Part shown: piece after piece, positions 1 through 6,743 of the stretch
Layout: every line of letters starts with the position of its first letter
Position numbering within the stretch: position 1 is the stretch's first letter
Source: Verrucomicrobiota bacterium
GTDB lineage: Bacteria > Verrucomicrobiota > Verrucomicrobiia > Opitutales > Oceanipulchritudinaceae
NCBI GenBank assembly: GCA_009908535.1
Contig: JAAAOD010000015.1
Location: 1-8,270, forward strand
Direction of reading: 5' to 3'
Length of the DNA stretch: 8,270 nt
Position numbers and translations under genes: made by a program
Notes under the pieces: model-generated
The model's input: only the letters and a program-made list of their open reading frames with translations
Databases searched by the model: none
Told to the model about the DNA's origin: nothing

Positions 1-3
1 GGT

Positions 4-26
4 GCGAACGGCTGTCGCCCGTTCGC
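4..26. repeat. 8-bp perfect inverted repeat (hairpin)
   Basis: The arms GCGAACGG (4-11) and CCGTTCGC (19-26) are perfect reverse complements around a 7-base loop. No T-run follows on either strand, so this is not a convincing intrinsic terminator. It could be a transcript-end hairpin of a gene to the left of the window, or chance in GC-rich sequence. The rest of 1-118 shows no supportable gene: the plus-strand reading frame there runs straight through the terminator at 121-150 and into the large minus-strand gene, and its product resembles nothing. Confidence 0.35.
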
Positions 27-120
27 TACGAGCGGCGGGGTGGCAACGCCCGGGATCCCCGCTTTGCATGGGGGACGGCGGCGGAAACGATATTCATGCA
101 ATTGTATTCGGACATGATAT

Positions 121-150
121 AAAAAAAGCACCCCCCGCGAGGGGGGTGCC
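121..150 (-). terminator. Rho-independent terminator of the large glycoside hydrolase gene
   Basis: Read on the minus strand, a perfect 9-bp GC-rich stem (GCACCCCCC at 128-136 paired with GGGGGGTGC at 141-149) closes a 4-base loop and is followed at once by seven T (121-127 as A on the plus strand). The stem begins about 30 nt past the stop codon at 181-183, where the terminator of that gene is expected. A-residues on the other side of the stem are sparse, so it looks one-directional. Confidence 0.9.
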
Positions 151-180
151 TGAAAAGGAAAGGGAGCGACGGCGGTCCGG

Positions 181-3100
181 TTACGGAGTCCAGTCGTTCC
201 AGTTGCCGCTGGTCAGGCTGGCGTGCCAGCCGCCGTAGGCATCGGAGGTCCAGTAGAAATCCCCGCTGGCGTAATCGAACAGGTAGATACTTTCGAGGGA
301 GGAAAACCCGTCGAAGACGTACATGTAGGATCCCGCGTTGTAGTGATAAATGAAGGGATACGCCGTGTCGTTGATCCAGCCGATACCGGTTTCCTTGTCG
401 CCGGGTTCGGTATCATTCCAGAGGCTGACAACGGGCGGATCCACATTGATCACGCGGACACGAACTTCGGCGGTGGTGCTGGAGTTCCCGTCATGGGCCG
501 AAACGTTGAAGGCGAAGACACCGTCCTCGTCGGTCGAACCGGAAACGGTGCCGTCGTCGCTGATCGTGAGGCCGGAGGGCAGGGCGCCGGAATGGAGCGA
601 CCATGTGAGGTCGCCGTGCGGGCTGAAGCCCTCGAGCCGATCGGTGTAGGCTTTCCCTTTGATCACCGACTGGAGTTCATTTGAATAGACGTACGGCGCA
701 TTGTCCTCCCCGTCGGTACGGGTCACGACGGTGTAGAAGGCATTGAAGGGTAGCTCAACGACAAGGTCGTCGCCCTCGTCATAGTGAACCGGCGCCGCGA
801 CGGGATAGCCGTTGGCATCGAGGTATTCCGCCGATGCGCCGGAGTATCCGAGGAGCTTCACCATGCCGTCAATGTCTTCCACTGTGAACGGAACAAGGCC
901 CGTGTTCTCAATCGTGTAGGCCTGATCGAAGCCCGGCAGGACGGCATCCGAGGTCTGGAATTGATACGGCTCGTTCCGGCTCGCGGCCTGAATGAGCACT
1001 TTGTTCGAATCCGCGATCGGCTTGCCGTCGAGGGAGATTACGAGAACCGCACCGAAGGTGTTGTTCAGCTGGATGACCGTGTCATCAAGACTGATCTCAC
1101 CGGCGTCGCCGAGATAGCTCGTCGCTCCCTGGCTGCGCTCCGAATTGAAGATGAAGATCCCCCGGTTCTGGTCGAGCTGGATCTCGCCGGTGGCGCTTGT
1201 GATCAAGCCATTCTCTTCATCCTGGAGGGTAGCGAGATCGGGATGGACGAAATCCACATCGGTGTCGAAGGCGAGTTCCACTTTACCGACGAGGGCGGCT
1301 TCCATCCCCAGCGATCCCGTTCCGGCCACGGGATCGAAGAGTTCATCCCGCGTGGGGTCGAAACCAGAGCCCTGGACAATGATGGAATCCTCCATTCCGA
1401 GCATGGATTCATAGGTGCGCCCCTCCCGCACACTCAGTGGCGCTTCTTCGAAGTCTCCGCGGCGATAGAGGAGATTGGCCCCGGGGAACTGGCCCATGAT
1501 AACGGGCTGTCCCGGTTGCCAGACGTCCAATGTGGTGTCGAAACCGACGGTGCTGTGGGAGAAGTAGAAGATGGAATCCAGATCCTGCATGGAGGCGTAG
1601 GCATTCGCGATGAGCGCGTTTTCCGCTGCCACGTCGGACGGATTCACCCAGACAAACTCGGAGAGCATCGTTACCCGGTCTTCCACCTGCTTCAGGGCGG
1701 TGGAGATTTCCTCCGGCCGGTCGACGGCGGAATGATTCGCGTAGGTATCACCCTCCCGGATGGCGAAGAAGACCTCCTTGTTGGCCTCGGCGGCGAAGTA
1801 ATTGTGGACATCGATCACGTCCGTCGCGGTGTAAGTATAGTATTCCGCATCGCGGAAGCGGGCGTCGTTGGCGGTTTTCCAGTTGGTCGGACTGACCGGT
1901 CCCTGGTAGCCCAGACCGCGGACAAACTGCACCATTTCATCCCAGAAGTCTCTCTGGAGCTGGATAAGAAAATCCAGCTGGTCGCGCTGACGCAGGCGGC
2001 GCGGATTGGGATTGTCGGGATTGCGGATACCACGAAGGGTCGGAATGGCGTCAAGGGTCAGCCGGCCGTTATCGACATCGTCCGTCGTTTTGATGGCCGA
2101 TCCGCCACCCCATGCGTCATAGGCATTCTGGATGGAACCGTATTTTTCGATGATCCAGTCCCCGTAGACGCCCTCGAGTTTTTCACGCTGCTCGTCCGGA
2201 TAGGAATTCGGCGCAAAGGTGAAGAAGAAGACGTTGTCCTCGTTGAGAATCTCGAAGTTCATCACCGCCGGATCTTCGGCCAGTGGGGTTTCCTCCGGGT
2301 GGAACGGATTCGGGCGGGTGAGGAGCTCGGTCATCCATGCCTTGTAGGCGTCCTTGAAGGTTTCATTCCAGAGGAAGATCCCGAAGGGCGCCCGGTCGTT
2401 GTTATTGATGAATTCCGCATCGTAGCCCGGAATGTTCCATTGTTCGCGGACCCGGAAACCAAGAATGAAGAAGGGCGAGAGATTCGTGTAGATGCCCGAC
2501 TCCGCCATCGCCCGGGCGGTGGCCTGGGCTTCGAGGATTTTCAGGTCGTTGACGTTGTTGATGGAGTCGGAATCCTCGGACCGGTCGTCAATGCTGGTAT
2601 GCCAGCGAAGAACATTCACCCCGCGCTTGGCGAGGAACTGGGCCTGGGCCTGGTTCGCGGAATAGGATCCGGCACCGCCGGTCACGCCCACGAAACGGAC
2701 TTTCTCGCCGTTGCCGAGATAGTAATCATCCCCGACTCGGGTGACCCAGCCGGATTCCCCCGCCATGTCTTCGTTCAGGTGGGAAAGGTCGATATCGGAA
2801 GCCATCTCGTACGTGTCGGCATCGGGTTCGAAGGCCCAGAATCCTTCCGCTGCTTTGGCCGTCTTCACCCCCGGCTTGGAGGATCCCGCGGGGGAGAAGG
2901 GCACGGTGGTGAAGAGAAAGGCGTCGTAGCCGTAGTTTTTACGGGCGCTTTCGCCAGCGTCGGGGAAGCCGTTCAAGGTGTTGACCCGGATCTCGAAGGT
3001 ATGCTCCTGCCCGCCCGTCAGCTCGACGGCCTGCTCCGCCTGCTGCCAGACGAGAGGGAAGAACTGGCGGTAGGGGGCCTCTTCGAGGATCGATAGATTA

Positions 3101-4800
3101 TGGGTCGCCGCCGGCATCCAGTCGCCGTCATCGATCCGCCATACAAAGGGCCCGTAGCTCCAGAGCTTGCGGATGTAAAGGTTGTACGTGCCGTCTTCCG
3201 GCGCGGTGAAGGTGTAGGTGTTGATGTAATCGGTGTCCGACCAGTCCTCCACATCATGAATCCGTCCGAAGATTTCGCCTCCGGAAGCGGCCTCGGCCTC
3301 ATCGTCGTTACTGACTTCCAGCCAGGTGCTGCCTTCATTCCAGGTCGTACTGTCGTAGTCTTCAGCCTCCACCCAGACCCAGTTGGAGCCGCTGGAGGGT
3401 TCCTCGATCGGGTCGATCAGGATGCTTTCCTCGGCGAGGGATTCGCCAAAGGCGTTGACCGAAACGATGCGGTATTCGAGCGACTGGCCGACCGGTGCAC
3501 TGGTGTCCTGGAAGCGGGTGCTGTCGTCGTCAATTTCCCCGATCAGCTCAAAGGGACCGCCTCCGAGAGAACGGTAGATCCGATAGCGGTTTTCATCCGT
3601 GGCGTTGTCTGTCCAGCTGAGCCGGGGCCGAAGCTCCTCCATCCGGCCATCGAGGTCGGTGGGAGCAGCGGGGAGGGTTTCCCCCTGTCCAAAGGTCGTC
3701 GCGCTGACCACGGGGGAGGGATCCGAATCGCCGTTTTCATTGCTTGCCCGGACGCGGAAGAAATACTCCGTTTCCTCGCTCAGACCGCTTTGGATGTAGC
3801 TGGTTACGTCCGCCGCGAGATCCGCCACTTCCGTCCATGGACCGGAGGCGGATTCCGCCTGCTCGACTTTGTAGGCGGTTTCCGCAATGCCGGTGTCCAT
3901 CCAGTTGATCTGTACCGCTTCGCCGGAGATCGGGCGCGCGGACACAGTCGTGGGCAAGGGTGGCGGGAAATCGGGGACGCCTCCGACGGCATCCGACCAG
4001 TTGTCGGCGAAGCGGATTTCATCAAGTTTTGCGATGTCGATGCGCCCGTCCAGATCCTGGGACTTCAGGTAAAAACCGTCAAACGTCGCGTTGAGCGATT
4101 CCACCATGGCCACGGAGGCATTGGCGGCTTCATCCGTAGAGACTTCCGGATTGGACCAGATGGTGACCTGGTCATCGCCGCTCTGGAATTCAAATTTCAT
4201 GACAACCAGATTCGTAGCGCCGTCCAGGGGCGCCAGCTCGGGCTTATTGCCGGGCTTCCAGAATTGAATGATGTTCGATTGCCAGTTCTGGCGGACGCCG
4301 AAGCTTCGGCCTGATCCGGGATCGGGAAGCTCATCGGCATCCTCTCCGTCGGTTTCGGTGGAACTGTCGTTGAACTGAAGCCAGGTCTGTTCGGAATCCG
4401 GATCCACCGCATAAAGGAAGCTGACGTACAGGGTTGTCCCGTCTGCGCCGATCTGTCCGTTTTCGTCAATGTAGGCCGCGAGGGGTCCGTCCGGGGAGGT
4501 GTCGAAGTCAATAACCTGGTTAACGCCGCCGCCGGAAGGAACCAGGTACCCCTCCTCCGTCGGGAGAAGGCCATAGGTTAAGCCGCCTGAATCGACCACG
4601 TTGATGAGGCCGGCGTTGTTGACGCGCCATTCGGCGAGAATGCTGCCTTCAAGGCCCGGGCCGGCGGCCTCCGGAAAGTTGTTTGCGTAGTCACCAAAGC
4701 CGTCGTAGGCCAATGGTTGGGCGATCAGGGAAGCGGAGGTCAGGAAGGCGGCAATGCCCGCCTTCCATCCGCGTGGAGAGTGGGGGAGGGTTCGGTTCAT
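181..4800 (-). CDS. Secreted multi-modular clan GH-A glycoside hydrolase with FN3, CBM and Ig-like domains
   Basis: This is probably an extracellular or surface polysaccharide hydrolase of about 1539 aa; the substrate is unknown. Modules by approximate residue: signal peptide 1-30 (basic start, hydrophobic AGIAAFLTSASLIA core); jelly-roll/LamG-like domain 32-275; fibronectin III domains 283-370 and 375-466; CBM6/35-like domain 472-635, opening WVWVEAEDYDS; TIM barrel 650-1110 with GVNVLRWH, the acid/base Glu854 in NFEILNEDN and the nucleophile candidate Glu1048 in TMLSEFVW; beta-rich region to 1360; putative Ig (He_PIG-like) domain 1366-1452 with LPSGLTISDDGTVSG; aromatic C-terminal module from 1475. 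The acid/base plus nucleophile arrangement fits clan GH-A (GH5-like), but I cannot name the family. The ATG at 4800 (or 4806) is chosen because it puts the signal peptide at the N-terminus; the frame opens at a TTG at 4887, but that codon lies inside the predicted promoter. There is no clear Shine-Dalgarno sequence. The gene is divergent from the AGE-fold gene. Confidence 0.88.
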   Translation of the reverse strand: MNRTLPHSPRGWKAGIAAFLTSASLIAQPLAYDGFGDYANNFPEAAGPGLEGSILAEWRVNNAGLINVVDSGGLTYGLLPTEEGYLVPSGGGVNQVIDFDTSPDGPLAAYIDENGQIGADGTTLYVSFLYAVDPDSEQTWLQFNDSSTETDGEDADELPDPGSGRSFGVRQNWQSNIIQFWKPGNKPELAPLDGATNLVVMKFEFQSGDDQVTIWSNPEVSTDEAANASVAMVESLNATFDGFYLKSQDLDGRIDIAKLDEIRFADNWSDAVGGVPDFPPPLPTTVSARPISGEAVQINWMDTGIAETAYKVEQAESASGPWTEVADLAADVTSYIQSGLSEETEYFFRVRASNENGDSDPSPVVSATTFGQGETLPAAPTDLDGRMEELRPRLSWTDNATDENRYRIYRSLGGGPFELIGEIDDDSTRFQDTSAPVGQSLEYRIVSVNAFGESLAEESILIDPIEEPSSGSNWVWVEAEDYDSTTWNEGSTWLEVSNDDEAEAASGGEIFGRIHDVEDWSDTDYINTYTFTAPEDGTYNLYIRKLWSYGPFVWRIDDGDWMPAATHNLSILEEAPYRQFFPLVWQQAEQAVELTGGQEHTFEIRVNTLNGFPDAGESARKNYGYDAFLFTTVPFSPAGSSKPGVKTAKAAEGFWAFEPDADTYEMASDIDLSHLNEDMAGESGWVTRVGDDYYLGNGEKVRFVGVTGGAGSYSANQAQAQFLAKRGVNVLRWHTSIDDRSEDSDSINNVNDLKILEAQATARAMAESGIYTNLSPFFILGFRVREQWNIPGYDAEFINNNDRAPFGIFLWNETFKDAYKAWMTELLTRPNPFHPEETPLAEDPAVMNFEILNEDNVFFFTFAPNSYPDEQREKLEGVYGDWIIEKYGSIQNAYDAWGGGSAIKTTDDVDNGRLTLDAIPTLRGIRNPDNPNPRRLRQRDQLDFLIQLQRDFWDEMVQFVRGLGYQGPVSPTNWKTANDARFRDAEYYTYTATDVIDVHNYFAAEANKEVFFAIREGDTYANHSAVDRPEEISTALKQVEDRVTMLSEFVWVNPSDVAAENALIANAYASMQDLDSIFYFSHSTVGFDTTLDVWQPGQPVIMGQFPGANLLYRRGDFEEAPLSVREGRTYESMLGMEDSIIVQGSGFDPTRDELFDPVAGTGSLGMEAALVGKVELAFDTDVDFVHPDLATLQDEENGLITSATGEIQLDQNRGIFIFNSERSQGATSYLGDAGEISLDDTVIQLNNTFGAVLVISLDGKPIADSNKVLIQAASRNEPYQFQTSDAVLPGFDQAYTIENTGLVPFTVEDIDGMVKLLGYSGASAEYLDANGYPVAAPVHYDEGDDLVVELPFNAFYTVVTRTDGEDNAPYVYSNELQSVIKGKAYTDRLEGFSPHGDLTWSLHSGALPSGLTISDDGTVSGSTDEDGVFAFNVSAHDGNSSTTAEVRVRVINVDPPVVSLWNDTEPGDKETGIGWINDTAYPFIYHYNAGSYMYVFDGFSSLESIYLFDYASGDFYWTSDAYGGWHASLTSGNWNDWTP
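184..378 (-). other. Aromatic C-terminal module, copy 1 (in the GH-A enzyme)
   Basis: The last 65 residues (1475-1539) are rich in Tyr, Trp, Phe, Asp and Gly and follow the Ig-like domain. The core AYPFIYHYNAGSYMYVFDG (from Ala1480), then FDYASGDFYWTSDAY, aligns with the end of the AGE-fold protein encoded at 6528-6728. Shared positions include AYP, a Gly seven residues after the Pro, DG eight residues further on, then DYA and a final Tyr. I recall similar tails ending secreted Verrucomicrobiota proteins, but cannot verify that here. A cell-surface retention or glycan-binding role is an inference. Confidence 0.6.
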
Positions 4801-4873
4801 TATCATGGGAGGGGTTAGGGTCAACAAATCTGTCACCGCGGGGGCGCACAAGTTCCTCTTTTTCAGAAGCATC

Positions 4874-4903
4874 TTTAGATGGCTCAATTGAGCCTCAATT
4901 CAA
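4874..4903 (-). promoter_or_regulatory. Putative sigma70-type promoter of the GH-A gene
   Basis: On the minus strand, TTGAAT (4898-4903) and TCTAAA (4874-4879) lie 18 bp apart, each matching 4 of 6 consensus bases. Transcription would begin near 4865, leaving a leader of roughly 60 nt before the ATG at 4806/4800. This layout argues against translation from the TTG at 4887 and makes the ATG at 4872 unlikely. Both hexamers are weak, so the call leans on position and on the palindrome in the spacer. Confidence 0.4.
4881..4894. promoter_or_regulatory. Perfect 14-bp palindrome, candidate operator
   Basis: GGCTCAATTGAGCC equals its own reverse complement. It sits in the spacer between the putative -35 and -10 hexamers of the minus-strand promoter, a typical site for a repressor such as a sugar-responsive LacI- or GntR-type regulator. 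No regulator gene is in the window, so the protein that binds is unknown. CTCAATT recurs just outside it (the half-site at 4883-4889 and a second copy at 4894-4900). Confidence 0.5.
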
Positions 4904-4924
4904 ACGGTTGATTGAACGGTTTGA
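4900..4924. repeat. Tandem imperfect dyads between the divergent genes
   Basis: TCAAAC (4900-4905) and GTTTGA (4919-4924) form a perfect outer inverted repeat. Within it lie two related near-palindromes, TCAAACGGTTGA (4900-4911) and TTGAACGGTTTGA (4912-4924), each with a central CG flanked by A-rich and T-rich arms. That resembles LacI-family operators in general style. The segment overlaps the putative -35 of the GH-A gene and lies 60-84 bp before the AGE-fold start, so a regulator bound here could act on both genes. Confidence 0.35.
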
Positions 4925-4937
4925 GGGTCCCCTTCCT

Positions 4938-4965
4938 TTCCCCGGGGAACAAATTTCCGTGGAAA
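4938..4965 (+). repeat. Two adjacent dyads in the leader of the AGE-fold gene
   Basis: TTCCCCGGGGAA (4938-4949) is a perfect 12-bp palindrome. It is followed by TTTCC (4954-4958) and GGAAA (4961-4965) as inverted arms around GT. Both lie 19-46 bp before the ATG at 4984. They may be operator sites or short leader hairpins that affect translation. No Shine-Dalgarno sequence is evident before this start. Confidence 0.3.
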
Positions 4966-6115
4966 CCATCGGAAACGCTGACCATGAAAGAAATACCCCC
5001 CTTCCTTCTCAAAGGTGGCTGTCTTCTGCTTTGCGCGGGGGCCGGCCTGCCTACGACCACGCACGGCTACACCCCGGAGAGCCCCTATCTGCAGGAGCCC
5101 GCGGACATCCTTCCCTTTCTGGAGGAGAGCACCGCTTTCTGGCTGGCGGCCTGGGACGCGAACGACGCCGCTTTTTATTCCGACGTCAGTGCCGATGGCT
5201 CGCCCCGCGGCTCGGCGAAGGCCTTCCTCGCGCAGACCCGCAACGCTTATGCGATGAGCAAGGCTTTCATGGTGACGGGGGAGGCCGACTACCTCGGCTA
5301 TGCCGACGGGGCGCTGCGGTACATGTACGATTTCGGCTGGGACGAGCAGAACGGCGGCTGGTGGGGACAGGCCAATTCCAATGGAACCATCAATACGGGA
5401 ATCTGGTACAATAACGACCGCTGGTCCTTCTGGCAGCACTACATGTTGCTGGGCCCCTCCGCCCTTGTCGAGGCGACCGCGGATGGCTTTCACGCGGACT
5501 GGCTGGCCCAGGGCAACGCCATCAATGACGAGGAACTCTGGGACGACCGTCCCGGCTATGAGGGCTATTTTTCCAATGCCGCCCTCGACTGGTCGTGGAA
5601 AAGCGGCAAAGGCTTCACTCCGACCGTCGATGCCGTCACGACAAGCGCCCTGACGAACTACCTGATGACGAGGGATCCCCTGCGCCTTGAGCGGCTGCGG
5701 GACCTCGGGGACAACATCGTCTACATGGTGGAAGGCGACCACGGCCATGTGGTGAGTTTCCCGAGCGATTACGACAACGACTGGCAGGTGAACGCCAACA
5801 GCACGAACACCAGCATCGGGCATCACATCAAGACGGCATGGTGCCTCGCACGGGTTTTCCTCATGGAGCCGGATCCGGTGTACCGGGACGCCGCCGAGAA
5901 GTTGATGGACGAGGCGTGGAACCATGAAGGACCCGACGGCCTCGGGATCTGGGACAAGGAAAACGGCATCATGCGCGGCACCGTCAACATCTTCGACGGG
6001 AAGGTGTCCGGCGTGGCCGACTGGTGGTCGGTCGAACAGGCGGTCACCGGCGGCCTCATGAACTGGTACGTTTCCCGGAAGCCGGAATACCTGCAAATGG
6101 CGGACGAGGCCTCCG

Positions 6116-6121
6116 TTTTTT
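6116..6121 (+). other. T6 homopolymer at the frameshift site
   Basis: The upstream frame reads Val378-Phe379 (GTT TTT) into the run and then drifts into a tail unlike the family, ending at 6189. The -1 frame reads on as FFMSYYYDYDNGEVYTKV, which is the expected AGE-family continuation. Adding one T, or a -1 slip of the ribosome on TTT, gives the same product, VFFMSYYY. A sequencing or assembly miscall of the run, a true inactivating mutation, and slippage are all possible. The slip site T TTT TCA does not match the classic X XXY YYZ heptamer well. Confidence 0.8.
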
Positions 6122-6527
6122 CATGTCGTATTATTATGACTACGACAACGGGGAAGTGTACACGAAGGTGGCCAACAACGGCGTCGTGACTGATGCGAAC
6201 AAGGGGGATATGTTCAAGGCCGGCTACCACTCCGTGGAACTGTTCTATCTTCTGTATGTGTACGGCAACCTGTACCTCCACAACCGGCCGGTGACCCTTC
6301 ACTACGAAATCGCCGAGGCCGCGGAGGACCGCGAGCTGCATCTCTGGCCGGTGGCGATCGAGGATGAACGCCTGCATATCCTCGAGGTGCGCAAGGATGG
6401 CCAACCCTACGCGGCCTATGACGGAGAGGCCCGCATGCTCTCCATTCCGGAAGGGGAGAGCGGTGCTTTCGAGGTGGTATTCGCCAGCCGCTACGCGACC
6501 AATCCCCCGGCCCATTTCGACGATGCC

Positions 6528-6728
6528 TGGTGGGAAGACTGGTTCGGCTGGTACTTCCACGACCGCGAGGCCTACCCGTGGGTCTTCCTGCCGGAAACGG
6601 GATGGAGTTACGTTCTCGCCGACGGGGCGGACCGTGCGGGCTGGTTTTATGACTACGCCCGCAGCCGTTACTTCTACACCACAGAGGAGTATTGGCCGGC
6701 CCGCTACACGATGGAGGACGGCTGGGAA
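6528..6728 (+). other. Aromatic C-terminal module, copy 2 (in the AGE-fold protein)
   Basis: Residues 516-582 of the frame-restored protein include AYPWVFLPETGWSYVLADG (from Ala530) and YDYARSRYFYTTEEY. They align with the tail of the GH-A enzyme with only a two-residue gap between the blocks. The rest of the two proteins is unrelated (TIM barrel versus alpha/alpha barrel), so the tail appears to be a mobile module and not common ancestry of whole genes. It lies after the frameshift, so a truncated product would lose it. Confidence 0.6.
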
Positions 6729-6743
6729 TAAAGCGGGGGCCTC

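Larger units (their letters stand above)
4984..6731 (+). pseudogene. Exported AGE-fold (N-acylglucosamine 2-epimerase family) protein, frameshifted
   Basis: AGE-family enzymes invert C2 of sugars or isomerise aldose and ketose in an (alpha/alpha)6 barrel. With the frame restored at 6116-6121 the protein is 582 aa. Residues 1-28 look like a signal peptide (Lys10, then GGCLLLCAGAGL, with possible cleavage after THG). The barrel spans about 30-440, with GHHIKTAW (His280), ADWWSVEQAV (Trp347-Trp348) and KAGYHSVELF (His416). The histidine spacing of 136 residues is close to that of known epimerases, about 131-134. A beta-rich segment (440-515) and an aromatic C-terminal module (516-582) follow, longer than typical 390-420-aa members. 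As sequenced, the first frame stops at 6187-6189 (401 aa, lacking His416) and the remainder continues in the -1 frame. The ATG at 4984 is preferred over the TTG at 4912 because it places the signal peptide correctly. The Glu residues expected in the GHxxE and WWxQxE motifs are replaced here by Lys283 and Gln352, so activity other than epimerisation is possible. Confidence 0.75.

Noticed and set aside
2..238. 78-aa plus-strand open frame at the left edge
   Set aside because: It crosses the intrinsic terminator and the 3' end of the GH-A gene and has no recognisable content.
784..3096. 770-aa plus-strand open frame antisense to the GH-A gene, with a second one at 3100-4314
   Set aside because: Both are in exact codon register with the minus-strand gene. 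In GC-rich genes the sense codons TTA, CTA and TCA are rare, so the antisense register has few stops. The translations show no signal peptide, domain or motif, while the minus strand has clear catalytic and accessory domains.
4801..4887. Upstream TTG (4887) or ATG (4872) as start of the GH-A gene
   Set aside because: Either would put 24-29 extra polar residues ahead of the signal peptide, and the TTG lies inside the candidate promoter and palindrome.
4900..6096. 398-aa minus-strand open frame over the AGE-fold gene
   Set aside because: It is a shadow of the plus-strand gene, which carries the conserved motifs. Its product has no recognisable features.
6117..6123. Classic programmed -1 ribosomal frameshift heptamer at the T-run
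   Set aside because: T TTT TCA does not fit X XXY YYZ well, and I see no obvious strong stem-loop or upstream Shine-Dalgarno-like stimulator. A missing T or a real mutation is simpler.
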